This document shows, piece by piece, positions 49,481-59,891 of a DNA stretch of 64,000 bases; the stretch's first letter is position 1; every line of letters starts with the position of its first letter. A program made the translations under genes and the position numbers. The DNA lies in the NCBI RefSeq assembly GCF_014646915.1, contig NZ_BMOE01000013.1, forward strand, positions 1-64,000, in the 5' to 3' direction. This DNA is from Deinococcus aquiradiocola (GTDB lineage Bacteria > Deinococcota > Deinococci > Deinococcales > Deinococcaceae). The notes under the pieces were generated by a model. The model saw nothing but the letters and a program-made list of their open reading frames with translations. It ran no database searches and was not told the DNA's origin.

Positions 49481-49506
49481 GCGGCCAGGATAGCGCAGGG
49501 GTGTCA

Positions 49507-49669
49507 TACGGTTTCGATCCGATTCCAGGGATGCCGGAAACAGCGAAGGCATCCCTTCTTGGGCAGAACGGACGCCCTGCAGGACGCCTGCCCGCTTCCA
49601 CCTCCTCAAAACCGTATCGATTTGCACTCGCTTCGCTCGGCTGAACTCCAAAAGTTCAGCTCAAAACCG
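49507..49669 (-). repeat. Dispersed mosaic repeat, copy D
   Basis: On the minus strand: flank (CCGGTTTTGAGCTGAAC, hairpin, CCGAGCGAAGCGAGTGC) about 49620-49669, then core ACGGTTTTGAGGAGGTGGAA, one 40-bp unit, the GGGATGCC/GGCATCCC hairpin, and TCGAAACCGT. The left end is only about 15 bases from the -10 box of the minus-strand gene, so unlike the others this copy sits in front of a gene. Confidence 0.88.
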
Positions 49670-49733
49670 GATCATGCGGCTTTCGTGGCGTGCACGCAGG
49701 ACCGGGCGGGACACGCGTGGGCGGGCGGCACGC

Positions 49734-49760
49734 TAGCCTCTGCGTATGGTGAGGGCTTGA
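49734..49760 (+). promoter_or_regulatory. Leaderless -10 with 4-codon micro-ORF
   Basis: TAGCCT (49734-49739), six bases, then ATG GTG AGG GCT TGA (49746-49760), encoding MVRA. The TGA overlaps the TTG (49757) that opens the next reading frame. Translation of the micro-ORF could deliver ribosomes to that TTG. Confidence 0.45.
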
Positions 49761-50032
49761 AGGTCTTCGTGGTGATGCTGGCGGGCTTCGTGACGCTGGT
49801 GGGCGTGTTCGTGGCGGTGTTCGCGTTCCAGGGTCGAGAGGTCCGCGTGTACGGTCAGGCGGTGCTGGCGGCCGTGCGGGTGCCGCCTGCCGTGCCGGTC
49901 GCGTGCAGCCGGGTCGCGCCGGGCGTGCGGGTGCCGGCCCAGGTGGCGGAGTGCCGCGTGCGGACGAGCGGCGGGCGAGCGGAAGTGGACCTGCGGCTGG
50001 ACGGCGGGCGCAGCTTCCTGCTGAGGCGCTGA
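49757..50032 (+). CDS. Small membrane-anchored protein upstream of apbE
   Basis: About 91 residues from a TTG start. One N-terminal transmembrane helix (VVMLAGFVTLVGVFVAVFAF), then a short extracytoplasmic domain with two cysteines (VACSRV, AECRVR) that may pair, ending LDGGRSFLLRR. No family recognised. It ends one base before the apbE GTG, so they form one unit. The start is uncertain: an ATG six codons in is also possible. Confidence 0.6.
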   Translation: MKVFVVMLAGFVTLVGVFVAVFAFQGREVRVYGQAVLAAVRVPPAVPVACSRVAPGVRVPAQVAECRVRTSGGRAEVDLRLDGGRSFLLRR

Positions 50033-50033
50033 C

Positions 50034-51011
50034 GTGCCGCGCCTGACCGGGCTGCTGGCGCGCCTGCCGTGGCGTGCGCGGTCCGTGCGGCACGCGGCGG
50101 TGCTGGAGGGCGTGCTCGGCACGACGCTCGACCTGCAGGTCGTGGCGGGCACGTCCGGTCAGGCGCGGGCGGCGCAGGCGGCGCTGCTCGCCGAGATCGA
50201 CCGGCTGGAGGGCGTGTTCAGCCGCTTCCGGCCGGACAGCGAGCTGAACCGCTGGCTCGCCACGTCCGGCGGGCAGGTCCCGGTGTCCGCCGACCTGGGG
50301 GGCGTGCTGCGGGAGGCGCTGCACTGGACGGAACGCAGCGGCGGGGCGTTCCACCCGGCGACCGAGGCGCTCAGTCCGCTGTGGCGGGCGGCCGAGCAGA
50401 GTGGCGTGCCGCCCGCCCAGGACGCGCTGGACGTGGTGCTGCGCCAGATGCGTGGGCCGCTGTACCGCGTGCAGGAGGAGGGCGGCGCGTGGACGGCGAC
50501 GCACCTGACGCCGCTCCCGCTGGGCTTCAACGCCTTCGCGAAGGGGCACATCGCGGACCGCGCGGCGCTCGCGGCGCTGGGCGTGCCGGGCGTCACGCAG
50601 GTGCTCGTGAACCTGGGCGGGGACCTGCGCGTGCTGGGGCCGCAGCCGGTCACGGTGGACATCGCGGACCCGTCCACCCTGGCCGACAACGCCGCGCCGC
50701 TCTGCAGGGTGCGCGTGCAGGACGCGGGCGTCGCCACGAGCGGCCGCGCCCGCCGGGGCTTCCGGGTGGGAGGAACGTGGTACTCGCACCTGCTCGACCC
50801 GCGAAGCGGGCAGCCGCTCGCGCGGGTGGTGAGCGCCAGCGTGACCGCGCCGAGCAGCGCGGTGGCCGACGTGCTCGCCACCGTCCTGAGCGTCCTCCCG
50901 CCCGCCGATGGCCTCGCGTTCGTGCGGGACGTGCCGGGCTGCGCGTGCCTGCTGGTGGAGGCGGACGGGACCGTGCACCGCAGCGCGCGCTGGCCGGCGC
51001 TGGAAGTCTGA
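50034..51011 (+). CDS. apbE: FAD:protein FMN transferase (ApbE)
   Basis: 325 residues, GTG start. Transfers FMN to a Thr or Ser of extracytoplasmic redox proteins. LGTTLDLQVVAG, FSRFRPDSELNRWLA, PLGFNAFAKGHIADRA, VLVNLGGDLRVLG and GGTWYSHLLDPRSGQPLA follow the ApbE order, with the Mg-binding Asp in the last. No cleavable signal peptide is evident. The flavinylation target is not recognisable in the window. Confidence 0.88.
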   Translation: MPRLTGLLARLPWRARSVRHAAVLEGVLGTTLDLQVVAGTSGQARAAQAALLAEIDRLEGVFSRFRPDSELNRWLATSGGQVPVSADLGGVLREALHWTERSGGAFHPATEALSPLWRAAEQSGVPPAQDALDVVLRQMRGPLYRVQEEGGAWTATHLTPLPLGFNAFAKGHIADRAALAALGVPGVTQVLVNLGGDLRVLGPQPVTVDIADPSTLADNAAPLCRVRVQDAGVATSGRARRGFRVGGTWYSHLLDPRSGQPLARVVSASVTAPSSAVADVLATVLSVLPPADGLAFVRDVPGCACLLVEADGTVHRSARWPALEV

Positions 51012-51091
51012 AGTCTGAACTGCCGACCCGCGCACCTGCCTGAACGTGTGGCTCTTCTATGCGTCTGCGTGCCGCTCGGCGGGCCGTCCGG

Positions 51092-51097
51092 TACGCT
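51092..51097 (+). promoter_or_regulatory. Leaderless -10 box of aroA
   Basis: TACGCT, six bases (GGACGC), ATG at 51104. It fixes the aroA start. Confidence 0.6.
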
Positions 51098-51103
51098 GGA
51101 CGC

Positions 51104-52429
51104 ATGTCCGACCCTCTGCCAGGCACCTTCGACGTGATCGTCCACCCCGTCCCGGAACTGCGTGGCACGCTGACCGCGCAACCCAGCAAGAACTACACCA
51201 CCCGCTACCTGCTGGCCGCCGCGCTCAGTGAGGGCCGGACGCGCGTGGTGGGCGCCGCGACCTCCGAGGACGCCGAAGCGATGCTGCGCTGCCTGCGCGA
51301 CTGGGGGGCGGGCACCGAGCACGTCGGGCAGGACGTGGTCGTGACGGGCTTCGGCGCGCGGCCCCGCAGCGGCGTGACGCTCAACCCCGGCAACGCGGGC
51401 GCCGTCGCCCGCTTCCTGATGGCCGTGGCCGCCCTGACCGGCGAGACGCAGTTCGTGACGGACTACCCGGACAGCCTCGGGAAGCGGCCGCAGGCGGACC
51501 TGCTGCAGGCCCTGGAGCGCCTCGGGGCGCGCACCGCCAGCGTGGACGGCCACCTGCCCGTCACGGTGGCGGGCGGCAACCTGCGCGGCGGACAGGTGGA
51601 AGTGTCGGCCGAACGCAGCAGCCAGTACGCGTCCGCGCTGATGTTCCTCGCGCCGCTGCTGCCCGAGGGCCTGGACCTGCGCCTGACGGGCGACATCAAG
51701 AGTCACGCGCCGCTCCGGCAGACGCTCGACACGCTCGCCGCGTTCGGCGTGCGGGCCACGGCCAGCGACGACCTGTCGCGCATCCGCATTCCGGGCGGGC
51801 AGACGTACCGGCTGGAACGGGCCGAAGTGCCGGGCGACTACCCCGGCTCGGCCGCCCTCCTCGCCGCCGCCGCGGTCCTGCCGGGCGAGGTGACCGTCTC
51901 GAACCTGCGCGCCGCCGACCTGCAGGGCGAACGCGAGGCCATCGACGTGCTGCGCGCCATGGGAGCCGACATCACCCGCGAGGGTGAGCGCGTCACGGTG
52001 CGCGGCGGACGCCCCCTGCACGCCGTCACGCGCGACGGGGACGGCTTCACGGACGCCGTGCAGGCCCTCACGGCCGCCGCCGTGGCCGCGACCGGTACCA
52101 CCACCTGGGAGAACGTGTACACCCTGCGCCTCAAGGAATGCGACCGGATCAGCGACACGCGCCACGAACTGGAAGCGCTGGGCCTGCAGACCGCCGAGAC
52201 GCGCGACAGCCTGAGCGTCACGGGCGGCCCTGTCGCGGGCGGCGTGACGGTCGACGGGCACGGCGACCACCGCATGATCATGCTGCTCACGCTGCTCGGC
52301 ATGCGCGCCGCCGCGCCCCTCCGCATCACGGGCGCGCACCACATCCGCAAGAGTTACCCGGGGTTTTTCGCCCACCTGACCGCGCTGGGCGGAAGATTCG
52401 AGTACGCGCCGAACACGCGGGAAGAGTAG
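51104..52429 (+). CDS. aroA: EPSP synthase (3-phosphoshikimate 1-carboxyvinyltransferase)
   Basis: 441 residues; sixth step of the shikimate pathway. Substrate lysine and arginine in AQPSKNYTTRYLLAAAL (Lys29, Arg34), NPGNAGAVARFLM in place of the usual NAGTxxR, catalytic Asp in AEVPGDYPGSAALLAAAA, RLKECDRISDTRHEL and HGDHRMIMLLTLLG. The Thr of NAGT is replaced by Ala-Val, a somewhat divergent site. Leaderless start. It converges on the next gene with a two-base gap. Confidence 0.93.
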   Translation: MSDPLPGTFDVIVHPVPELRGTLTAQPSKNYTTRYLLAAALSEGRTRVVGAATSEDAEAMLRCLRDWGAGTEHVGQDVVVTGFGARPRSGVTLNPGNAGAVARFLMAVAALTGETQFVTDYPDSLGKRPQADLLQALERLGARTASVDGHLPVTVAGGNLRGGQVEVSAERSSQYASALMFLAPLLPEGLDLRLTGDIKSHAPLRQTLDTLAAFGVRATASDDLSRIRIPGGQTYRLERAEVPGDYPGSAALLAAAAVLPGEVTVSNLRAADLQGEREAIDVLRAMGADITREGERVTVRGGRPLHAVTRDGDGFTDAVQALTAAAVAATGTTTWENVYTLRLKECDRISDTRHELEALGLQTAETRDSLSVTGGPVAGGVTVDGHGDHRMIMLLTLLGMRAAAPLRITGAHHIRKSYPGFFAHLTALGGRFEYAPNTREE

Positions 52430-52431
52430 GT

Positions 52432-52956
52432 CTACCCCAGTCCGAAGTGGGCCGCGATCTGCCGGGCCGCCGCGTCCGGTTCCAGATCGGAGGTGTCGAT
52501 GTGCAGAGTCGTGCCCGGAATCGTGCCGAATGAGCCCGGCGACTGCGCCAGGGCGTCACGCAGTTGCGGCACGCTGGCGATCTTCCAGCCCTGCCGGGAC
52601 GGGCTCGCCACCCGGGCCTCCAGCACCTCGGGGCGGCAGTGCAGACGCACGTACAGCACCTCGCCCCCGTGCGACTCGACGACCGAACGGTAGCGCTCCA
52701 CCGACGGGCCTGAAACGCTCGAATACCAGAAGGTGAAGATCAGGCTCACGCCGGCCGCCGCCGCCCGCTCGAAAGCCTCACAGCGCAGGTGCCGCACGTA
52801 GTTCATGTACTCCGGGCTGCCGTGCGCGAACAGGCTGGCCGCGAGGTCCACCGTCAGGTGGTTATGGAACAGCCGGAAGCCGGTGAGCCGGGCGAGTTCC
52901 CGCGCCACGGTCAGTTTGCCCGTTCCCGGCGGGCCGTAGAGGAACACGAGTTTCAC
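52432..52956 (-). CDS. P-loop kinase-like protein
   Basis: 174 residues. VFLYGPPGTGKLTVARELAR is a Walker A close to shikimate/adenylate-kinase-type ATPases, with HLTVDLAASL and a lid-like basic region SPSRQGWK. The GTG start follows TAGCAT-CGGGCG (leaderless). Its substrate is unknown; a small-molecule or nucleotide kinase is likely. Confidence 0.8.
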   Translation of the reverse strand: MKLVFLYGPPGTGKLTVARELARLTGFRLFHNHLTVDLAASLFAHGSPEYMNYVRHLRCEAFERAAAAGVSLIFTFWYSSVSGPSVERYRSVVESHGGEVLYVRLHCRPEVLEARVASPSRQGWKIASVPQLRDALAQSPGSFGTIPGTTLHIDTSDLEPDAAARQIAAHFGLG

Positions 52957-53067
52957 CGCCCGATGCTAGCCCGGCCGGACCGGTAAGCGGGCGAAGTCTA
53001 AATACGGCCCAGCCAGTCTTTATCCCACCGCGCAGCCGGTTTCATCTGCCCGCGCTCTACTGGTGGC

Positions 53068-54174
53068 ATGAAACTCAATGCTCTGGCCCTGCTGGGCATC
53101 GTGCTGTCTGCCGCGTCTGTCCAGGCCCAGTCCACTTCCGGCTCTGCCCTGGTTGCCCGACTGAAAGCGCCCGAAGGCTTCAAGGTGAGTCTCTTCGCGG
53201 ACGGCCTGAAGAACCCACGCCTGATGGCCGTGGCCCCCAACGGGGACCTGTTCGTCGCCGATCAGGGGGCGGGCCGCGTGTACGTGCTCCCGGACCGCAA
53301 CGGGGACGGCGTGGCCGACAGCAAGCAGGTGTTCGCGGAGGGCCTGAACGCACCGCACAGCCTCGCCTTCCACGGCGCGTACCTGTACGTCGCGAACACC
53401 GACGCCGTCGTGCGCTTCCCGTACAGGAGCGGCGACCAGAAGGCCAGCGCCGCCCCCACAAGGCTGGTGAGCCTCCCGACGGGCGGCGGGCACAGCACGC
53501 GCACCATCGTGTTCGGACCGGACAACCGCATGTACGTCGCGGCGGGCAGCAGCTGCAACGTGTGCGAGGAGAGCGACCCGAAGCGCGCGGCCGTGTGGGT
53601 GTACGACGAGGACGGCAGGAACGGCAGACTGTACGCGAGCGGCCTGCGGAACGCGGTGGGCCTCGCCTGGAAGGGCGACACGTTGTACGCCTCCATGAAC
53701 AACCGCGACAACCTCGGGGACGACCTGCCGCCCGAGACGTTCTTCAGGCTGAAGTCCGGCGGGTTCTACGGCTGGCCGTACTGCTACAACCTGAACGGCA
53801 AGCAGGTGTTCGACAAGGACTTCGGACGCAGGACGGCCGACGTGTGCGGCACGGCCCTCCCGGCCTTCGCGACGGTCACGGCGCACTCCGCGCCGCTCGG
53901 CATCGCCTTCTACACCGGCAAGACCTTCCCGGCCGCGTACCGGGGCATGCTGTTCGCGGCGCTGCACGGCTCCTGGAACCGCTCCACGCGCAGCGGCGAC
54001 AAGGTCGTGATGATCGACCCCACGTCCGGCAAGGTCACGGACTTCCTGACGGGCTTCCTAGACGGGCAGACCAGCCTGGGCCGCCCGGCAGGGGTGCAGA
54101 CGGCCGCCGACGGCTCCCTGATGGTCACGGACGACCAGACCGGCACCGTGTACCGCGTCAGCGCCGCGAAGTGA
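53068..54174 (+). CDS. PQQ-type sugar dehydrogenase / sorbosone dehydrogenase-like beta-propeller
   Basis: 368 residues with a signal peptide (1-20, ending ASVQA). Six-bladed propeller of the soluble glucose/sorbosone dehydrogenase family: GFKVSLFADGLKNPRLMAVA, DLFVADQGAGRVYVL, GGHSTRTIVFGPDNRMYVAA, LYASGLRNAVGLAW and GGFYGWPYCYN. PQQ binding is not certain. TCTACT lies six bases before the ATG. Confidence 0.87.
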   Translation: MKLNALALLGIVLSAASVQAQSTSGSALVARLKAPEGFKVSLFADGLKNPRLMAVAPNGDLFVADQGAGRVYVLPDRNGDGVADSKQVFAEGLNAPHSLAFHGAYLYVANTDAVVRFPYRSGDQKASAAPTRLVSLPTGGGHSTRTIVFGPDNRMYVAAGSSCNVCEESDPKRAAVWVYDEDGRNGRLYASGLRNAVGLAWKGDTLYASMNNRDNLGDDLPPETFFRLKSGGFYGWPYCYNLNGKQVFDKDFGRRTADVCGTALPAFATVTAHSAPLGIAFYTGKTFPAAYRGMLFAALHGSWNRSTRSGDKVVMIDPTSGKVTDFLTGFLDGQTSLGRPAGVQTAADGSLMVTDDQTGTVYRVSAAK

Positions 54175-54209
54175 CCGGACGGGGCGGCGCACCCGTGCCG
54201 TGCCGCGTG

Positions 54210-54215
54210 TAAGCT
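54210..54215 (+). promoter_or_regulatory. Leaderless -10 box
   Basis: TAAGCT, six bases (CACGTC), ATG at 54222. Confidence 0.55.
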
Positions 54216-54221
54216 CACGTC

Positions 54222-54665
54222 ATGACCTTTCCCGCTCCCCAGACGCCTGCCCTGCAGGTGCCCGCCCGCCTCTCCTGGGTGACGGTTCCGCTGATCGTGA
54301 TGCTTGTCCTGCAGGTGATCGGCGTGCTGCTCCTGCCGCTGCTGGTGCCGCTCATCTCGGCCATCGCGGCCTCACCGGATTTTGCGGCCTCCATGAATGA
54401 CAGCGCCACGGACCCCGCCAGTGTCCGCATGGTGCTGGGGTTCCTGTCTGCGTTCGTGTGGGTGATCGAGGTCTTCCAGATCGCGCTGGCGGTGCTGTAC
54501 GTGTTCGTGCTGCGTGCCGTGCAGGCGGGCCGCAGCTGGGGTCGCGTGGCGGCCATCGTGCTGTTCGTCCTAGGCATCCTGAACTTCCCGCTCGGGACGC
54601 TGCTCGGCGTGTTCGGCCTGATCGGCGCCTTCGACGCCGAGGTGACCGCCTACTGCAACAGGTGA
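54222..54665 (+). CDS. Four-helix membrane protein of unknown function
   Basis: 147 residues, hydrophobic segments at about 20-48, 68-94, 104-120 and 122-138. VQAGRSWGRVAAIVLFVLGI is a loop and third helix typical of small uncharacterised Deinococcus membrane proteins. No conserved catalytic residues. Leaderless start and a strong terminator after it, so it is monocistronic. Confidence 0.7.
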   Translation: MTFPAPQTPALQVPARLSWVTVPLIVMLVLQVIGVLLLPLLVPLISAIAASPDFAASMNDSATDPASVRMVLGFLSAFVWVIEVFQIALAVLYVFVLRAVQAGRSWGRVAAIVLFVLGILNFPLGTLLGVFGLIGAFDAEVTAYCNR

Positions 54666-54679
54666 CGGGCACGGCAACG

Positions 54680-54714
54680 GGAAGGGGCGGGCCTGCAGCG
54701 GGCCCGCCCCTTCC
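54680..54714 (+). terminator. Terminator after membrane protein gene
   Basis: GGAAGGGGCGGGCC (54680-54693) pairs with GGCCCGCCCCTTCC (54701-54714) over 14 bp around a 7-base loop, followed by TCTGCTG. Confidence 0.78.
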
Positions 54715-54728
54715 TCTGCTGTCCCGCC

Positions 54729-55286
54729 CTACCCGGGCAGGGTGGCCAGCAGCGCGTCCACCGTCTGCTCGGCAGTGAGGCGGGCCGTGTCCAGCACCGT
54801 CCAGCCCTCGGCGCGGTACTCGTCCACCGGCATGGAGGGGTGCAGGGACCGGATGAGCGGGTCGAGGGTCGCGGTGTCGTATGTCTTGTTGGTGCGCGTG
54901 GCGTTGCGGTGCAGGGCCACGTCCAGGCCGGGCGCGAGGAACACGCGGCGCACCGTCAGGCTGTGCAGGCCGTCCACGAGGTGCTGCACGCCGCGCGGCC
55001 ACAGCACGTCGTCGATGACCACCTCGAAGCCCTCACGGGCGTACAGTCGCGCCTGCTGCACGGCCGCGTGGTGCGCCAGCCGGAACTGACGGACCGCTTC
55101 CGGCGGGTGGTCGGGCGCGGGGGGGGCCAGGCCCGACACGACCTGTTCCCGCAGCGCGTCGATCTCCAGGTGCAGGCCGAACGGGAAGCGCCGCAGGAGG
55201 GCGCGGCTCACGGTGCTCTTGCCCGCGCCGGGACTGCCCGAGATGATCCAGACCGCACCCTGGGCGGTGTCGCCGTCGCCGCTCAG
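54729..55286 (-). CDS. P-loop kinase-like protein, probable CTG start
   Basis: From the first ATG/GTG/TTG in frame (GTG 55211) the protein would lack its P-loop. Upstream in the same frame there is a perfect Walker [13 protein letters not shown], ending directly at that GTG. The only near-cognate start before it is CTG 55284-55286, overlapping the TGA of the preceding gene (CTGA). This gives about 185 residues with the Walker A at 14-25. Seen later: [19 protein letters not shown], Walker-B-like. Substrate unknown; resembles zeta-toxin/chloramphenicol-kinase-like P-loop proteins. Confidence 0.75.
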   Translation of the reverse strand: MSGDGDTAQGAVWIISGSPGAGKSTVSRALLRRFPFGLHLEIDALREQVVSGLAPPAPDHPPEAVRQFRLAHHAAVQQARLYAREGFEVVIDDVLWPRGVQHLVDGLHSLTVRRVFLAPGLDVALHRNATRTNKTYDTATLDPLIRSLHPSMPVDEYRAEGWTVLDTARLTAEQTVDALLATLPG

Positions 55287-56392
55287 ACGAACTGGCCGCC
55301 GCGCTGGAAGACCTCGCCGTCCAGCAGGATCTCGCCGCCGCCGCGCAGGTCGCAGATCATGTCCCAGTGCAGGGCGGAGGCGTTCACGCCGCCCGTCTCG
55401 GGGTAACTCTTGCCGAGCGCGAGGTGGACGGTCCCGCCGATCTTCTCGTCGAAGAGGATGTTGCGGCTGGGCGTCTGAATGCCGTAGTTGGTGCCGATCC
55501 CGAGTTCGCCGAGCAGGCGGGCGCCCGCGTCGGTGTTCAGGGACGACAGCAGCACGTCCTCGCCCACCTCGGCGCTGGCCTGCACGACGCGGCCCGCCTG
55601 GAAGGTGAGGCGGATGCCGGACACGGTGCGTCCGCCGACCATGGTGGGGAGCGCGTAGTAGATGTGGCCTTCGGCGCTGTCCTCGTGCGGGCCGGTGAAG
55701 ACCTCGCCGCTCGGCATGTTGCGTTTGCCGTCGCTGTTCGCCCAGGTGCGGCCGCCCACGCGGAGCGTGAGGTCCGTTTCCGGTCCGACGATGCGGACGA
55801 CGTCGGCGCGGCTGAGCCGCTCGATGAGGTGCGCCTGCCGTTCGCGCACGGCGACCCAGCCGCTGACGGGGTCCGGCTGGTCAAGGAACATGGCGCGCGC
55901 CACGAAGTCCTCGTACTCGGGGAGGGTCATGCCGGCCGCCTGCGCGCCCGCCAGGGTGGGGTACAGCGTGAGGCTCCAGCGGCGCTGCGACCTGAGCTGC
56001 GCGAGGGGCGCGAGGGCGCGGGCGTGCCGGGCGCGGCGTTCGGGGCGGCTGTCGGCCACGCTGTCCTGCGGCGTCAGGATGCGCAGGGTCGCCTCGTTGG
56101 CGCCCATGTCGTACAGGTCGGCGGGGTGCAGCTGGTCGATCAGGTCGTCGCTGGCGTAGCGGTAGAAGTCGTCGAGCTGTTCCGGGTACTCGATGCGCAG
56201 GACGGGCCGCGCGCCGCGCGTGAGCAGTTCGCGGTTCAGGGCCTCCAGCAGCGGGAGGGCGAGGGTGGTGGCGCTCACCTGGACGCGCTGGCCGGGCTGC
56301 GCGTCCAGGCAGTACGCGGCGAGCAGTTCGGCGTGCCGGGCCGGGATGTACAGGGACGAGGGGACGCTGCGCGTGTCGGTCAGGTCAGCCAT
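55283..56392 (-). CDS. M29 family aminopeptidase
   Basis: 369 residues. A thermophilic-type metalloaminopeptidase (AmpS/AmpT). N-terminal [20 protein letters not shown]-terminal metal-binding residues in [20 protein letters not shown] (two Glu), [20 protein letters not shown] and [15 protein letters not shown], plus [13 protein letters not shown] with the His and Asp ligands. Cytoplasmic peptide turnover. ATG preceded by TACGCT-GAAGC, the same string as before the GNAT gene at 5580. Confidence 0.93.
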   Translation of the reverse strand: MADLTDTRSVPSSLYIPARHAELLAAYCLDAQPGQRVQVSATTLALPLLEALNRELLTRGARPVLRIEYPEQLDDFYRYASDDLIDQLHPADLYDMGANEATLRILTPQDSVADSRPERRARHARALAPLAQLRSQRRWSLTLYPTLAGAQAAGMTLPEYEDFVARAMFLDQPDPVSGWVAVRERQAHLIERLSRADVVRIVGPETDLTLRVGGRTWANSDGKRNMPSGEVFTGPHEDSAEGHIYYALPTMVGGRTVSGIRLTFQAGRVVQASAEVGEDVLLSSLNTDAGARLLGELGIGTNYGIQTPSRNILFDEKIGGTVHLALGKSYPETGGVNASALHWDMICDLRGGGEILLDGEVFQRGGQFV

Positions 56393-56568
56393 GCTTCAGC
56401 GTACCTCCGGGGCGCGGCGCGGGGATGTCGATCACTTCACCCGTCCGGACCGGGGAAGGCGCGGGCGGCGGGGGGTGCGGTGCGGGCGTGCGGTCCCGCC
56501 GGAACATGAACGCGCGTACGTGCGGGACGGGCCAGTTCTCACCGTCGCGCTCTAAGCTGACGACTGGC

Positions 56569-57324
56569 ATGAGGGCCACCCGTCACATCCTGATTTCGAC
56601 CCTGCTGGTGGGCCTCCAAGGGGGCGCGCCGGTCCTGATGTTCTCGCAGTTCGCGCAGGGTGCGTCGTCCCTGGCCGCTGTCCCGTCGCTGCCGCCCGAG
56701 TCGGCGCTGCGGGCCCGGCTGGCGGCGCTGGTGCCGCTGCCCGGCACGGTCACGCAGGTGATGGTGGCGCAGCCGCGCGTGTCGGTCGTGGATTTCCAGC
56801 AGCGCGTCGTGGAGTCCGGCGGGGACCTGAAGGTCCTGGCGAGCGTGCTCGGGCAGGCGCAGCAGGGCAACATCCCCAGTTATGACGAGCGGCTCGGCAT
56901 CACGCGCTCCGAGTTCCAGCGGTACCTGATCTTCCGCAGCACGCTCGTCCCGAGCGGCCGTTCGCTGCGGCTCACCGTGTCGCGCGACGGGAGCCGCCTG
57001 GTGTTCGGGGACGCGCCCGGCGCGGTCGTCCTGAAAGGCCTGAGCATCGACCTGGGTTCGGGTGAGCTGAGCACGCCGGAGGGCTTCACGGCCCGCCCGC
57101 GCACCGTGCAGATCAGTGCGGCGCAGGACGGGACGGGCATGGGGTCCAGCAGCGGGCTCGCGTGGGACGTGCGCGGCAGCAACCCGCGCACGCAGAACGC
57201 CCTGCAGGGGCACCTGTCGCTGCTGCAGTTCGGGGGTGGGCAGCTGCTGCTCAGTTACAACCGCGTGAGCATCCAGAAGGGCCGCATCAGCGAGGACAAC
57301 CTGAACCTGCTGTACCGCCGCTGA
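56569..57324 (+). CDS. Secreted protein of unknown function
   Basis: 251 residues from ATG 56569, chosen because a signal-peptide-like segment (HILISTLLVGLQGGAPVLMF) begins there; a longer frame adds a low-complexity Gly-rich lead. The mature part has RLTVSRDGSRLVFGDAPGAV and beta-rich C-terminal stretches (SLLQFGGGQLLLSYNRVSIQ). No family recognised. TAAGCT lies ten bases before the ATG. Confidence 0.6.
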   Translation: MRATRHILISTLLVGLQGGAPVLMFSQFAQGASSLAAVPSLPPESALRARLAALVPLPGTVTQVMVAQPRVSVVDFQQRVVESGGDLKVLASVLGQAQQGNIPSYDERLGITRSEFQRYLIFRSTLVPSGRSLRLTVSRDGSRLVFGDAPGAVVLKGLSIDLGSGELSTPEGFTARPRTVQISAAQDGTGMGSSSGLAWDVRGSNPRTQNALQGHLSLLQFGGGQLLLSYNRVSIQKGRISEDNLNLLYRR

Positions 57325-57356
57325 GCGTCCCCTGCGCCCGGCAGGGCCAGCAGGAC

Positions 57357-57389
57357 GAGCGCCCCGCCTGAATGTCAGGCGGGGCGCTC
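57357..57389. terminator. Bidirectional terminator
   Basis: GAGCGCCCCGCCTGA (57357-57371) pairs perfectly over 15 bp with its complement at 57375-57389 around a 3-base loop. Between the convergent secreted-protein gene and speA. Confidence 0.8.
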
Positions 57390-57411
57390 CAGTTCGGGCG
57401 GGGCGTGTGCG

Positions 57412-59319
<1,908 letters not shown>

Positions 59320-59658
59320 TGCAGGCGTCCTCCAGCGGAAGTGTCCCCCAGCCTCGGCCGGTCTCGGCCTGGGGTGGGGACTGGGTGGCGCTCGCCGTGC
59401 GCGGGTCTGGGGCCAGACATCTGAACGTGAACCAGAAGGGCATTGCTCCCAAAAAGCCGTGCGAAACCGCTGGCAATAATACCCCCCCGCTGCCCGCGAA
59501 ACGTCAGGCCCGCACACATCCCGCCGCGGCCGGGCAGGCGCGCCGTGACCTGACGTCCGTGGCACGTGCCCGGCTGTCCGGCGGGCCGTGCATCACAGCG
59601 GACCGGGACCCCTGGGGGCCCCGGCTTCTTCCGCTTCCTGATTGTTCCTGCTCGGTTC
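59320..59658 (-). other. speA leader region
   Basis: 339 bases without a convincing gene. On the minus strand a -10-like TATTAT (59476-59481) lies 157 bases before speA. A GC-rich hairpin at 59603-59624 (CCGGGACCCC with GGGGCCCCGG) follows the tRNA-Asp gene and may end its transcript. A 61-codon frame overlapping the speA start is not credible as a protein. Confidence 0.5.
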
Positions 59659-59734
<76 letters not shown>

Positions 59735-59761
59735 AGAACGCCACCAGTGGCAGCGGCATAG

Positions 59762-59790
59762 AGCTTAGCGGGCGGGGGCGGCCCTGTCAA
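59762..59790 (-). promoter_or_regulatory. tRNA-Asp promoter
   Basis: TTGACA (59785-59790), 17 bases, TAAGCT (59762-59767) on the minus strand, about 30 bases upstream of the tRNA. Confidence 0.85.
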
Positions 59791-59891
59791 GGCGGGCGCG
59801 GCGCTTCACAGCTCCGCGCGGCGAGTCTGTCTGCACAGCGGCCCCACAGGGTCAGGTTTTCGGAAGAGTTGCCCGCTAGGATGGGGGGTCA

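Noticed and set aside
49757..50032. The small protein before apbE as the ApbE flavinylation target
   Set aside because: No D/S-G-x-T/S-A-T-like flavinylation motif was found in it, so adjacency alone does not support this.
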